Origin: Drosophila miranda | Taxonomy: Eukaryota > Arthropoda > Insecta > Diptera > Drosophilidae | NCBI RefSeq assembly: GCF_003369915.1 | Contig: NC_046676.1 | Span: 6,076,001 to 6,140,000, forward strand | Direction: 5' to 3' | DNA: 64,000 bases | Shown here: piece after piece, positions 1 to 10,108 of the stretch | How positions within the stretch are numbered: position 1 is the first letter of the stretch | Layout of the letters: each line of letters begins with the position of its first letter | Translations under genes and position numbers: made by a program | Notes under the pieces: model-generated | Seen by the model: only the letters and a program-made list of their open reading frames with translations | The model's database searches: none | Told to the model about the DNA's origin: nothing

Positions 1-131
1 AATTGAATGGATGGGTTTCTTATGCTTATGCTGCTTCTTATGCGCTCTGTGGTGATAGATTTTCTTTAACAGTAAGCTAATAAAGTAACGAAAACACAAA
101 TCAAAATAAATCATACACATGTATTTATGTT

Positions 132-1163
132 TTAATAAGAATCTTCATCAAATTTCAAATATGCTCTGTGCAACTTATTGACAAACTCCTTATCGTTTTG
201 GATAAGATAAGTGAAGGCCTGCACAAATCGTGATGAGCTTAATGGCTGCACGGGCTCCGGGTTGCCATTGGGTGCATCGAACATGGAAGGAGGCATTAGG
301 GCCGGCTTTGCTTCAGGCTGGTCTCCCACCAGCAAGCGCCTGAGGCAGTTGCCAGCGTCTTCGTTGGCCATTAATGGAGATCCGATTTTCAATTCACTGA
401 GCAGTGGTAAGGGCTGAGCGCTCAACGACGTCTTCTGAAAAGGTGATAGCCTGCACTCGGAAGGGGCTTCTCTGGTCGGAATTAAGCCTTCATTGGGCGT
501 TGCTGCACGCTGTTGCTTCTCCAATTGATCCACTGAAAGCGGCTGTACCCGATTGTACTGTACTGTACCCGACTCTGCTGTAGCTTGCTTCGCCGATTCA
601 AAGAACTTGAGAACATTCCCGGGGGTCACATTTTCCGGTTGCATTGACTTGGACTGGTTGTTGCACTGTGCGTTGTACTCCTTTTGGGCTTTGCTCAGCA
701 TATTAAATATGCTTGCATTGTCGTGTTTTGGAATCACAAACGTGGGAGCAGCATTAGGATTCGCCACCAGTCCGTTGGATTCTTTATTCTGCAGTAAGCT
801 GTTCACAACACCATTCATGCGGTCGCACTCTTCACTGTTGTAAAACCAAAATCCCCGGATGCGGGAGCGTTCGTTGCGGTAGAGGAGGAACGGGGGCTGC
901 GACTGCAGCTCAAGACTCCCAGTGATTGGCTCCACAAAAGAAGTTGTATTTAGCCTGTTATTGATGAAAATGCTGTGAAAGGGCTCGGCGTTGCGGTGAT
1001 ATATGAAGAAAGCTCCCTCGACGTCGGTCTTCTCCCATTCATTTTGTTCCGAGTTAAAGGTGTAGAACGCGACGTGCGACGACGAGTCGACGATTTCCTT
1101 GGCGTATGGATCTATTTTCTTAATAGCTGACAGGTTCATTCGAGTAATGCTTTCGTCCGCCAT
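132..1163 (-). CDS. Dcp1: mRNA-decapping enzyme subunit 1 (DCP1)
   Basis: Uninterrupted 343-codon frame. DCP1 is the activator subunit of the DCP1-DCP2 cap-hydrolysing complex in cytoplasmic P-bodies. The N-terminal 125 residues form the EVH1-like DCP1 domain, starting MNLSAIKKIDPYAKEIV and containing the conserved PPFLLYRNERSRIRGFWF stretch. A long low-complexity linker follows. LMPPSMF near residue 287 looks like the short DCP2/edc-binding motif, and the last 35 residues (SRFVQAFTYLIQNDKEFVNKLHRAYLKF) are the helical trimerisation domain. The start MADES is the first ATG of the frame and fits the family. It is divergent from DNA ligase I with about 585 bp between starts, and the shared gap holds a strong DRE palindrome. 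Only about 130 bp of downstream sequence is visible. Length is slightly shorter than the roughly 370 aa I recall for melanogaster, the difference lying in the linker. Confidence 0.93.
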   Translation of the reverse strand: MADESITRMNLSAIKKIDPYAKEIVDSSSHVAFYTFNSEQNEWEKTDVEGAFFIYHRNAEPFHSIFINNRLNTTSFVEPITGSLELQSQPPFLLYRNERSRIRGFWFYNSEECDRMNGVVNSLLQNKESNGLVANPNAAPTFVIPKHDNASIFNMLSKAQKEYNAQCNNQSKSMQPENVTPGNVLKFFESAKQATAESGTVQYNRVQPLSVDQLEKQQRAATPNEGLIPTREAPSECRLSPFQKTSLSAQPLPLLSELKIGSPLMANEDAGNCLRRLLVGDQPEAKPALMPPSMFDAPNGNPEPVQPLSSSRFVQAFTYLIQNDKEFVNKLHRAYLKFDEDSY

Positions 1164-1432
1164 ATTCTTGCCGAGCTTTGGTAATTGGTAATTAAATTAT
1201 CAATCAAATTATAACTTTTGCAGTTTCCACAATCAAGAAAAGGGGGGGAAATTGACGTCGGCCAGCGAATAAATCTTGTGTTACTCGTTACTAGTGGACG
1301 GAAAAATGGGGTATGGACGACAGGCAAAACGGACCGGAAAATGCAGCGAGTGCAAGGTAAAGTCCACCCATTTGCTAAATATACCTTGAAGACAAAAAGC
1401 CGATAGTTTTAAATGAAATGATTTAAGACATC

Positions 1433-1450
1433 GATACTATCGATAGTATC
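1433..1450. promoter_or_regulatory. Perfect 18-bp palindrome centred on a DRE (TATCGATA)
   Basis: GATACTATCGATAGTATC is a perfect palindrome with the DREF-binding consensus TATCGATA at 1438-1445. It sits in the divergent gap between Dcp1 and DNA ligase I. DREF sites are known for replication genes (PCNA, DNA polymerase alpha), so regulation of the ligase is a natural inference. It could serve both genes. Confidence 0.75.
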
Positions 1451-1519
1451 TAATTTTTTAAAAGTCATTCAAAGTACCTGGAGAAATAGAAACAGAGAGC
1501 GGGTTTGAGTCCCGGCACG

Positions 1520-1650
1520 GCCCTCCCCCTTAATCTAGTAGAAAATGTACTCATCAATGGCCTAAAACTATATGGGCAGAGCTACGGGCTCTGTCTAGCT
1601 AGTAATATTCGACGGAATATCAAAAACGAGGAATATGTAAGAGAACTATC
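1520..1650 (+). repeat. Partial copy (copy 1) of the promoter-associated repeat family
   Basis: Carries the family core: GTAGAAAATG.., TCATCAATGGCC.., a degenerate GTGGGCATGGCTA, CTAGCTAGTAATATTCGACGG and AAAAACGAGGAATATGTAA. It is on the plus strand, pointing toward DNA ligase I. The 3' TATA-rich arm is missing: after AACTATCGATAG the sequence switches to a DRE pair. Full copies are at 46350-46885 and 48220-48740. Confidence 0.7.
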
Positions 1651-1667
1651 GATAGTGCCATCGATAA
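1647..1667. promoter_or_regulatory. Paired DRE sites upstream of DNA ligase I
   Basis: TATCGATA at 1647-1654 is followed by ATCGATAA at 1660-1667, about 85-100 bp upstream of the ligase start codon. The location at the position expected for the proximal promoter of a replication gene supports function. Binding by DREF is inferred from the consensus only. Confidence 0.65.
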
Positions 1668-1748
1668 TACTCCACCTCTATTGGAAACTGGCGGGAACAC
1701 ACAATAGCTGCTAATTGCATTTTGTATTTGTATTAAAAGTGCATCAAC

Positions 1749-4348
1749 ATGCAACAGTCCATAACGTAAATATTGTTCAATAGTTTTTACTCATTCTACT
1801 GCATTGCCTAATCCATATTTTGGTTTTCCACAACAGTTCCTATTTTAAGCAAAAATCCGATGTGCCGGAGAGCCCTGGCAAAGCCAGAGCAGTTTCGGAG
1901 TAAGACCAAAAATGCATTTTATTTGAGACAATGCAACTCAAGTGTTTTAACAATTTGTCGTATAGAATTAAGTCGGAGATTGATTTGGCTGAAAATGAAC
2001 CAAAAATCAAGCGTGAAGATGAGACCTCTGAAGCTAAGATTGAAGCAAAGCGTATTGATCCAAATCCGAGCACAATGGAAGCTATGGAAATCAAGGAGGA
2101 GCCGACAAGCAAAGTTGAACGGAAAGTAACAACAATTGGACTGAACTCCACATCTAAAGATAACAAAGAGGAAGTGGAAAACTACGATCCTTCAAACGAA
2201 GCGTATCATCCTCTGGAGCACGCATACTGGAAGGCCAAAGCGGTGTAAGTATATCCATTCTCAGAATATCATAGCTTTAATTTAATGAAATAACCTTTTT
2301 TAGGACACCGTATTTGGCGTTAGCTCGAACGTTTCAAGTGATAGAGGAGACCAAAGGCCGCCTCAAGATGATTGATACGTTAAGCAATTTTTTTTCCTCG
2401 GTTATGTTAGTTAGCCCAAATGACTTGCTGCCCAGTGTTTATCTCAGTATTAACCAGCTGGCCCCCGCCTACGAGGGGCTGGAACTTGGTGTGGCTGAGA
2501 CAACGTTAATGAAGGCCATCTGCAAGGCGACGGGCCGTAACTTGGCACACATCAAGTCTCAAACGCACTTAACCGGCGACCTGGGCATTGTCGCCGAGCA
2601 GTCGCGCGTTTCGCAACGCATGATGTTTCAGCCTGCTCCACTGAACATCAGAGGAGTATTCAACAAGCTAAGAGAAATAGCCAAGATATCTGGTCAGTCC
2701 AAGATGACTCTCGTCTATGATGTCTTTGTGGCCTGTCGATCATCTGAGGCTCGTTTCTTTATACGCTCCCTGATTGGCAAGTTGCGCATTGGCATCGCAG
2801 AGCAAAGTCTTCTCACTGCTCTTGCAATTGCTTTGGTGAAGAAAAATCACATTAACGACTGCAAGGTCAGCAAAATAGTCGACGTTTACAAAGATGAAAT
2901 AACGGAGACTACGTTATTGCTGAAAACAGCATATAGGTAGGTACACGAGTTATCAGTATCTACATATTAAAATACGTATTTTCTAGCCAATGCCCCAACT
3001 ACGACATTATTATTCCTGCAATATTGAAGTATGACATCAAGGAGCTCCAAGAACGTTGCCCCATGCACCCAGGCATGCCGCTGAGGCCAATGCTCGCACA
3101 ACCAACAAAAGGAGTTCATGAGGTGTTTGAGCGCTTTGGAAGCATGCACATAACGTGCGAATGGAAATACGACGGCGAACGAGCCCAGATTCACTGCAAC
3201 GAGCGGGGAGAGATAAGCATATTCTCTCGCAACTCGGAGAACAACACGGCGAAGTATCCGGATTTGATTGCCAGGAGCAAAGGTTTCCTTAAGGGTGCAG
3301 TGCAGTCTTACATTATTGATAGCGAAATCGTTGCCTGGGACGTTGAGCGAAAGCAGATTCTGCCATTCCAAGTACTCAGTACGCGCAAAAGAAAAAACGT
3401 GGACATAGAAGAGATCAAAGTTCAAGTCTGTGTTTACATATTCGATCTTCTGTATATTAATGGTACGACCCTTGTCACAAGTCCACTATCCGAGCGCCGC
3501 AAGCTGCTGCTAGAACATTTCCAGGAAGTCGAAGGTGAATGGAAATTCGCCACAGCTCTGGACACTAACGATATGGATGAGGTGCAGCAATTTTTAGAGG
3601 AATCAGTTAAAGGTCGGTCGAGCATCAGTGTAGCCATTTCCAAAAATTAGATCGTTGATGTTCTTCCAGGCAATTGTGAGGGACTCATGGTCAAGACATT
3701 GGATGAGGAAGCCACGTATGAAATCGCAAAAAGATCAAGGAATTGGCTTAAGTTGAAAAAGGATTATTTGTCAAATGTGGGCGACTCGCTTGATCTTGTT
3801 GTAATTGGCGGCTACAAAGGAAAGGGACGACGAACCGGGACCTATGGCGGATTTCTGCTTGCCTGCTATGACACCGAAAACGAGGAATACCAGAGCATCT
3901 GCAAAATTGGAACAGGTTCTATTTAATTTTATTAATTTTACATTTAGATGAATCTCATTCACTAAATTGACTTCTTTCAGGGTTCACTGATGAAGATTTG
4001 CGGATACACTCTGAATTCTTAGGCAAACATGTCATACCCAGTGCCAAGTCATACTTTAGATATGACTCAAGCCTGGAACCGGACCACTGGTTTGAGCCGG
4101 CTCAGGTTTGGGAAGTAAAGTGCGCAGACCTCTCACTTAGCCCCATCCATAGAGCAGCCATAGGCATCGTTGACACCGAGCGGGGTATTTCGCTCCGATT
4201 CCCCCGATTCATTCGAATTCGAGATGATAAGAGCAGCGAAAACGCAACAGATGCCAATCAAGTAGCCCACATGTACCAGTCGCAGGATCAGGTTAAGAAT
4301 AATCAGAAGACTTGTACACAGATGGATATGGAGAGCGAGTTCTACTGA
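1749..4348 (+). CDS. DNAlig1: DNA ligase I, ATP-dependent, replicative
   Basis: Seals Okazaki-fragment nicks. Exons 1749-1765, 1837-1899, 1966-2244, 2304-2936, 2987-3612, 3670-3915 and 3981-4348 join in frame to 743 aa. The first, 17-nt coding exon splits the PCNA-interacting peptide: exon 1 gives MQQSI and the join gives MQQSITSYF, a canonical PIP box (QxxIxxYF) at the extreme N-terminus. A lysine/acid-rich linker follows to about residue 115, then the DNA-binding domain (from [12 protein letters not shown]), then the adenylation domain with motif [11 protein letters not shown] (nucleophile Lys at about 391). Motif IV (EGLMVK), motif V (KLKKDY) and the OB-fold with [11 protein letters not shown] are also present. 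Convergent with Upf3, with 59 bp between stop codons; AATAAA at 4392-4397. The ligase I assignment over III/IV rests on the PIP box and on similarity across the whole length. Confidence 0.95.
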
Positions 4349-4407
4349 CGCAACTGCCCCATCCCAAGAGTGAATGTTCATTTATTTAAAAAATAAACAT
4401 ATTTTTC

Positions 4408-6018
4408 TTATTTCACGATAGCCGGTTCGTTTGCACTGCAGCTATTTTCTGAAGACTTGGAGATACCCTGGCAGGGCTTCGACTTATTGCGACGACCTGG
4501 CCTCTTGTTTTTCCTTGCCGGCTTCTCCTCAGCTAAAGAAACCTCTCCATCCGAAATTGGCTCGTCGCGCGATTTGGAAGCGTCTTTGTTACCGTTTTGA
4601 GACTGATCTCCCGATCCCTTACGAACGCGAGCCTTTGGCTGATATATTGCAATAGAAGGACGATCCTGCAACAAATAATACGATCATTTTTATTTTTTTT
4701 CAAATTAAATGTTTGGGTGTTTGGTAATCACCTTATTTCGAATGCGACGCTCCTCGGATGATCGAAAGCTTGACTTCCGCGTATCATCGAAACTTTTTGA
4801 CCTAGATGGACCTGCTGGCTGAACCGTAGTAACTGCCGAATTGTCGGTTTCCGATTGATCGCTGACAGCTTGAACAGTTTTCTTTATGGTATCTGGAACA
4901 CTGGTTTCTTCCTTCGATTTTGACTGCGCTGCTTCCGAGCAATCACCTACATTCGTTTTCTTGGACGCCAATGGAAGTTCTTCACATTTTTTCAAATCAA
5001 ATTTGCTTTCTTTTTTTAAAATAGCAATATCTCTTTCTGGCTTATTCAGATCTTTCTGCTGTTTAGATTTTTTACCATTTTTATTGCTGAAAGGCTTTTC
5101 CTTATCGGGGTTATCTTGGCGTTCAGGATTTTTTATATCTTTCTGGTCACGTTCGCGGTCCAGCTTTCGCTGCTCATGCTCTTCACGTCGACGTTGGTCG
5201 CGCTCCGTCCGACGTTTTGACCGTGAGTTCTTTGCTCCTTCAGTTGTCTGATTTTGGGATTGAACATCTTTAGCGCCGGCTTTGGGCTTGGTGCCAGTAT
5301 CCTTTTTAACGTCAGCAGTGGATTCTTTCGGCTTACTGCTTTCCGACTGTTCCATTAATTTGACTTGCTTTTGCTCCTCGCGGTGTTTCTTTTTCTCTTC
5401 ATTCCGTTTTCGGGCTTCTTCCCGCCGCTTTTCCTTTTTGTTAGCTAGGTATTGAAGCAGAGGGGTGGACCGCACCCTGTCGTCAGATTTTCGGTCGAAC
5501 GTCAGGTCGATCTTAACTTCACCTATGCGGCTTGCCTCTTCTCTTTCATCAGCCAGCTTCTGAAGAAAAGCCTGGTAGTGCGCCTCGGCCTCAATCGTGT
5601 TTACCTTGTCATCAGTTCGGGACTTGTTCTTAAGGAAGCACTGGAAAGGAGCATACTCCACCATGGCATGGTATTCAACGCCATATTGATCAACGAAAAC
5701 GTATCCATCAAATCGATCTCGAAATTGCAGAAGCTCGGTGTTATCCTTTGGGGTCATATCGATGTATGCCCGGCATGTCGCGTCATGACCCAGGGACCAA
5801 TCTGCTTGGCAGTAATAGTACGAGTCGCTTTCCGACGGCAACGGCCCCACTTGATCCAAGAATTCCTTCTCCGTCATTGTCGGCGGCAAATGCCGCATCA
5901 CTATCTTGACGGTCGGATTACTTTTTTCCTTCCTGTCTTTTCTCCTGTTTCCTCGCGATCTCTCTGGCTTACTTTCAGGATTACTAGCCTTTTGCTTTTC
6001 ATCTTTAATTTCTGACAT
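4408..6018 (-). CDS. Upf3: Nonsense-mediated decay factor UPF3
   Basis: Two exons, 6018-4732 and 4665-4408, join in frame to 514 aa. UPF3 bridges the exon-junction complex and UPF2 in nonsense-mediated mRNA decay. The RNP-type Smg4/UPF3 domain lies at about residues 35-165 (KIVMRHLPPTMTEKEFLDQV, then DGYVFVDQYGVEYHAMVEYAPFQ). A very charged, coiled-coil-like middle follows, of KEKRREEARKRNEEKKKHREE type. The C-terminal EJC-binding motif RIRNK|DRPSIAIYQPKARVR is split exactly by the single intron, so the second exon is essential for that contact. Start MSEIKDEK is the first ATG, 33 bp below a perfect motif 1 (CGGTCACACTG), implying a very short 5' UTR. A minus-strand AATAAA at 4386-4381 lies in the intergenic stretch shared with the ligase 3' end. 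Confidence 0.94.
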
Positions 6019-6050
6019 GTTGCCCCAAAATCAAAACAATGCTTGCTACG

Positions 6051-6119
6051 CAGTGTGACCGGGGATTTATCGGTAAAATATACTGTATCATTTTAAAAAT
6101 ATAACACAAATATACTGAC
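6051..6119 (-). promoter_or_regulatory. Upf3 core promoter: Ohler motif 1 plus motif 6
   Basis: On the minus strand, GTCAGTATATTT (6119-6108, fits KTYRGTATWTTT) is followed by further TATA-rich sequence and then CGGTCACACTG (6061-6051, exact YGGTCACACTR). This pairing marks TATA-less housekeeping promoters in Drosophila (M1BP type). The motif 6 part lies inside repeat copy 2 and motif 1 sits at its 3' end. Confidence 0.75.
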
Positions 6120-6545
6120 GAATTCAAGTTCAATTATAATTATTCCTCAATTTTTATATTCTGTCGAGTATTACTGCCCACATAATTTTAGGCCGTTGAT
6201 GAATAAATTTATGTTTTTTAGATCAGTTTAGTCCTTGCTTTTATTGTATTTTGGCTAAAACAAGGCATAAACAAAATAATTCAACAAAAAAAACAGTCGC
6301 AATGTTGCTGGTATTTGAAGACATGATGCGTGTATACCCTATTTTGTATACCCTATTTCGTTAATTTCTTTTGAAGATGAAACGTAAAGACCTTTTCTCA
6401 AATTGACATTTTAGACATATTCATGTTTTCATATTATTAGTATTTTGTATATATATATCTCGATCCTGATACCTACACATCCTGGAATGAAAAACATTTT
6501 CTTAATTTATAATATCCTTTTCCCTAGGGTATGAAAATTAGTGTT
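6058..6545 (-). repeat. Near full-length copy (copy 2) of the promoter repeat, at Upf3
   Basis: Read on the minus strand it runs from CATACCCTAGGGAAAAG.. through ATCAATTTGAGAAAAGGTC, GGTATACACGCATCATGTC, CCTTGTTTTAGCCAAAATAC, AATAAAAGCAAGGACTAAA and TTCATCAACGGCCTAAAA to GAATTCGTCAGTATATTTG. The same order is seen at 46350-46885. Its 3' end merges into the Upf3 promoter, in the same orientation as the gene. Confidence 0.85.
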
Positions 6546-6579
6546 GCCGGGAATCATTGCTGTCAACCGGTTATGCACC

Positions 6580-6800
6580 AATAAATACTCGTTTTTAATC
6601 TTCCGTCAAATATTCCCATCTACATATATAGATCTCTCAGTTTTGCCCAGATAATTTTATACAATTGATGAATCAATGTTCTACTTGATTGGCTTAATTT
6701 AAATACTTGCTTTTATTGCATTTTTATATACCGTTGAAAATGAAATTTAATAGATTGATGAAATTGACAAAATATACCATTATAAAGTATTAAAAATACC
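6580..6800 (-). repeat. Diverged copy (copy 3) of the promoter repeat
   Basis: Minus-strand order matches the core: CAATAAAAGCAAGTATTTAAAT, TTGATTCATCAATTGTATAAA, a degraded GGGCAAAAC block and AAAAACGAGTATTTATTG. It lies directly 5' of copy 2, so two copies are stacked head to tail upstream of Upf3. The rest of 6800-7028 holds nothing I recognise apart from the leader of the MYND gene. Confidence 0.6.
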
Positions 6801-7028
6801 GGAACCAGCAGAGATGCCAGGATTCGTTCAGAAATAAACTACTTGTTGTATGGCTCACAAAATCCAAAGCTATTTCAATATACTTAAATTGAGGACCAGT
6901 CATGCAGCGTTAACTCACCTTGACCCTCACCACAGCAGACGACGTCACCTTAGTACTAAATTCACCCTGAGCTGGCTCACGAAAAATATATCAAAGTAAA
7001 GTCCCGGCGCATCCATAGTCAACAAATA

Positions 7029-8459
7029 ATGGACCTGCATACGACCACTGTTAACGTGCAATCGTACGGATCGTCTTTAAAGTGTTGTGTTTGTGTGTAC
7101 AACCGGGCGCGTATGTTGCAGGCCATGCGAATGCAAAGGACTCCGGAAAACGAAAATGGAAAACTAGAAGAGACATCTAAAAAAACTCCAGATTTGTTGT
7201 GCAATTGCAAGGTGCAACGATATTGCAGTGTTGCCCATCTTACTGAGGATCTCATGGAGCACCGCGACTTCTGCCAGATTCTAAGGGAAGTCCAACAGGT
7301 GGAGAGCATTTCATTTCCTCATTTTCTGCAAGGTGTTGTTCTGTCCCGTACCATGCTGAACCAGGCCATTTCTCAGTTAAAGCTCATCCTGAGCGTCAAA
7401 CTCCGGCGACCTCTTTCCTTGCGCGAGAAAGAAATAATTGGAAATCCTGGTTACTGCGTTATTTGCTATCGAACCACGCCTCTAAATTCTTGCGCAGGAT
7501 GTGAGGGCGTGGCCTACTGCTCTGAGTACCATCGGCAACTCGACAAGGATAATCACACGCCGAAAGTGTGTCGAACCCTAGCCCTCGTCTACAGCCCCTA
7601 CCGACTGCTCGAATCAAATCAATTTCAAATCAAAGAATTCCATAAAGGCAGCATCCTTCAAGAGACCAATCTTGTCGAGGCATTTTACAATGCTACTTTG
7701 CTAATGGTGAACGACAGCCCAAACAATCTTCAGCAGTACGATCTGCTTGCTGCTTGCTCTTCATTTAGTACCGTTTGCACCGTTTGCCTAGCTTTGACCC
7801 ATTTGACCATTGTGGCTGAACCAGATAAGGCTGTCATCGTGTACATTGTGGGAGCAACCAGTGAATGTCTACGCTTCTTCGAAGAAATGCATATAAAATT
7901 CTTCTTTCTCCAGTACGAAAGTGTACAAAATTTGGAATTGTACTTTATTGGAAACATGATAGAGGCCCAAGAATCTGAGGAGTCAATTTTTTGCGTGGGA
8001 GATCTAAAAAGAACGGTTCTTAAACGGAATGTACCTGGTACGTTTACAAGTTTTTCAAAGACGACCACAATAGATCCCACTCTGATTATAATGCTTCAGC
8101 TCGATTTAACAGGGATCGGAAATATGACCCCTCTTCTTGTTGCGCAATTTTATCCTCGTTCTGTACAGATAGAGGAACCAGATGATCGCTATTGGCCGGA
8201 ATGTCTCATTAAGATTCTTCAAACATATGGTGCGCCAATTTGTTTTACATCTATATCAAAGGTGCTAGCACTTTCCAATTATTCAGTATTCAACGATTTG
8301 GCCAGAGAGAACGACATTGTGATCAAACGATCGTACAATATCACCAAAAATCTCTATCGTGGAATATTGCCATTGCGCAATCATTGTGCCGAAGACTCTG
8401 AAATGATAGTGTACAGCAACAACTATCTTGAGGTGATGTTTACGAATCCCAAAAACTGA
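7029..8459 (+). CDS. MYND zinc-finger protein, MSS51/ZMYND-like
   Basis: Uninterrupted 476-codon frame. Two MYND-type zinc modules are visible: the first (residues about 19-85) starts CCVCVYNRAR and ends CNCKVQRYCSVAHLTEDLMEHRDFC, with a long insert between the CxxC and the rest. The second (about 142-180) is compact: CVICYRTTPLNSCAGCEGVAYCSEYHR..C. The C-terminal 270 residues resemble the C-terminal domain shared by MSS51-type MYND proteins. No SET domain is seen, so this is not a SMYD methyltransferase. A role in mitochondrial translation, as for yeast MSS51, is only a family-level guess. The gene is intronless, unlike most neighbours. AATAAA at 8631-8636. The start is the first in-frame ATG. 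Confidence 0.75.
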   Translation: MDLHTTTVNVQSYGSSLKCCVCVYNRARMLQAMRMQRTPENENGKLEETSKKTPDLLCNCKVQRYCSVAHLTEDLMEHRDFCQILREVQQVESISFPHFLQGVVLSRTMLNQAISQLKLILSVKLRRPLSLREKEIIGNPGYCVICYRTTPLNSCAGCEGVAYCSEYHRQLDKDNHTPKVCRTLALVYSPYRLLESNQFQIKEFHKGSILQETNLVEAFYNATLLMVNDSPNNLQQYDLLAACSSFSTVCTVCLALTHLTIVAEPDKAVIVYIVGATSECLRFFEEMHIKFFFLQYESVQNLELYFIGNMIEAQESEESIFCVGDLKRTVLKRNVPGTFTSFSKTTTIDPTLIIMLQLDLTGIGNMTPLLVAQFYPRSVQIEEPDDRYWPECLIKILQTYGAPICFTSISKVLALSNYSVFNDLARENDIVIKRSYNITKNLYRGILPLRNHCAEDSEMIVYSNNYLEVMFTNPKN

Positions 8460-9068
8460 GATATTATTATGCATAACTCTTTGAAAGAGTTAATATCGAC
8501 AAGTATACAATTCGTGTACTTAATACTCAATAGATCTAGATCTAGATCTAGATTGTACCCACATAAGGGGTATAAAAAGTTGGTTTTGTTTTAGAGTTAT
8601 ATAAAATTCTGTTATATTCCATTGCAATTCAATAAATATCTATTTTTAAGAAAAATATGTGAACAAATACGTTTGCATCTGTTACACTCCATTCTGAAAT
8701 ATGTGAACAAAGACTTGCTTATCTGCTATGTTTCAATATAATAAACATCGTTCAACTTTAAAATTGTATATTTGTAGTGCTTAGATTCGCCTCCATTTTA
8801 GGTGACGCCGAACGCAGCCCATGCCATAATTTCAGACAATTTTTGTAAATTACATTATTGGTAATTTATTAGACAAATATAATTTGATACCTAAACTATA
8901 GCCTATAAATGTATCAAGTATAAATGCTCAGCTTAGCAACGTGGCCATTAACCTATTTTAGAAAGAACTAGGAATTCAAGCTTAATTTTTCGTACTCGCG
9001 GTCGTACGTCGCGTTTTAACTGAATTTTTTAGTCTGGAGAACTTAGAGATATTGGAGACGATACCGGT
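8460..9068. other. Convergent intergenic gap
   Basis: 3' flanks of the MYND gene (+) and the METTL9-like gene (-). Contains a small (AGATCT)n-type array at about 8531-8552 and several AATAAA signals. A second pair of similar ATGTGAACAAA(T/G) stretches at about 8657 and 8700 suggests a short local duplication. No coding signal seen. Confidence 0.5.
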
Positions 9069-10108
9069 CTAAGATGCCTTCTTTGAAATTACAACAATTA
9101 GATCAATCAGCCAATAAAATGACTGATGAAGGTCTCCTTCGCAAAGATATGGAGCTTTCGTCCAGGACTCTACTTTGAAACCACAGTTTTCCAGCAGGTC
9201 CATAAATTTTGTGGCCTCTTCTTCGAAAGATGCTGGTCGTCCGTTGTTACTGCTTTCTAGGAGTGAACGAATAGGCAGATGCGAGGAATTTGTCTCAACA
9301 TAATGCATATATGGAAGCACTAAGGCTATGACCGCTCGACCCGCTGGTGCGAGTGTATTGTGAATATCTTCCAAAAGTTTGAATGGGTCAAAACATCTAT
9401 CTAGTACGTTGAGGCATAATATCAGCTCCATGTTTTGCAAGCCTCCAATCTCCGTAATCACATTGAAATTGAGTTTCTTCAGTCTATCTCGCATGGTCCA
9501 GCTAGCTTCCGTGGCAAAGACTCTAAGGCCAGCATTTCCACTTAGTTCAGCCACCGTGTTGGCCACTCGTAATGAGATTTCGCCGTCGCCGGCACCGATA
9601 TCCAAAAGCGTAACCTAAAATACATTCGTAAAGTATTTTTTCCAACATAAGTAAAATGGTTTAATCAAACCGGCTCCGATGTTGCGGAAAATCCTCCAGC
9701 TACAAGCAACTTGTTGAATTGATCCTCTGATAGAATAAACATTGAGCCACGCTTTAGAAAGCCATTGATATCGGTTTGAGTCATGAAAAACTGGAGAATT
9801 GACCGGGCTAATGCGTGCCATAAATGCAACCATATGTTGGCCGACAGTAATTTGGTTCGTTCCAGCCAGTGCACTGTGGTGCTATCCGGTTGCTCAAGAG
9901 CCACAAATTTCGACTGAAACCTGGGAGGCAACGCGTGAGCCAATGAATACCACTGGAATTTGGAAGCAAGCAACTATTAGATCTGTTCATAAAATCATAA
10001 AAACTCGGTCCATACCCTTCGGGTGTCTATGCTGTCCAGGGAGTTGTCATTGTGAAACTTAGCATGAATGACTCGGGCTAGAGTACCTCGTGGACGATAA
10101 ATAGCCAT
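9069..10108 (-). CDS. METTL9-type protein histidine N1-methyltransferase
   Basis: Exons 10108-10016, 9952-9671 and 9614-9069 (both joins phase 0) give 306 aa. METTL9 (DREV) proteins use S-adenosylmethionine to 1-methylate histidine in HxH-type motifs; that activity is known for the family, not shown here. The N-terminus MAIYRPRGTLARVIHAKFHND is followed by the conserved FVALEQPDSTTVHWLERTKLLSANIW and SDFMTQTDINGFLKRGSMFILSEDQF region. SAM-binding motif I is LLDIGAGDGEISLRV, starting 4 residues into exon 3, and ELILCLNVLDRCFDPFKLLEDIHNTLAPAGR is the post-motif strand/helix. The first ATG was chosen because the frame continues across two consensus introns. Convergent with the MYND gene. Confidence 0.85.

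Noticed and set aside
5452-6015. 187-codon plus-strand frame
   Set aside because: Antisense shadow of the Upf3 N-terminal exon; the minus strand gives the recognised UPF3 domain.
8531-8555. AGATCT array as a regulatory palindrome
   Set aside because: A simple 6-bp tandem repeat in a 3' flank; self-complementarity follows from the unit and no function is indicated.
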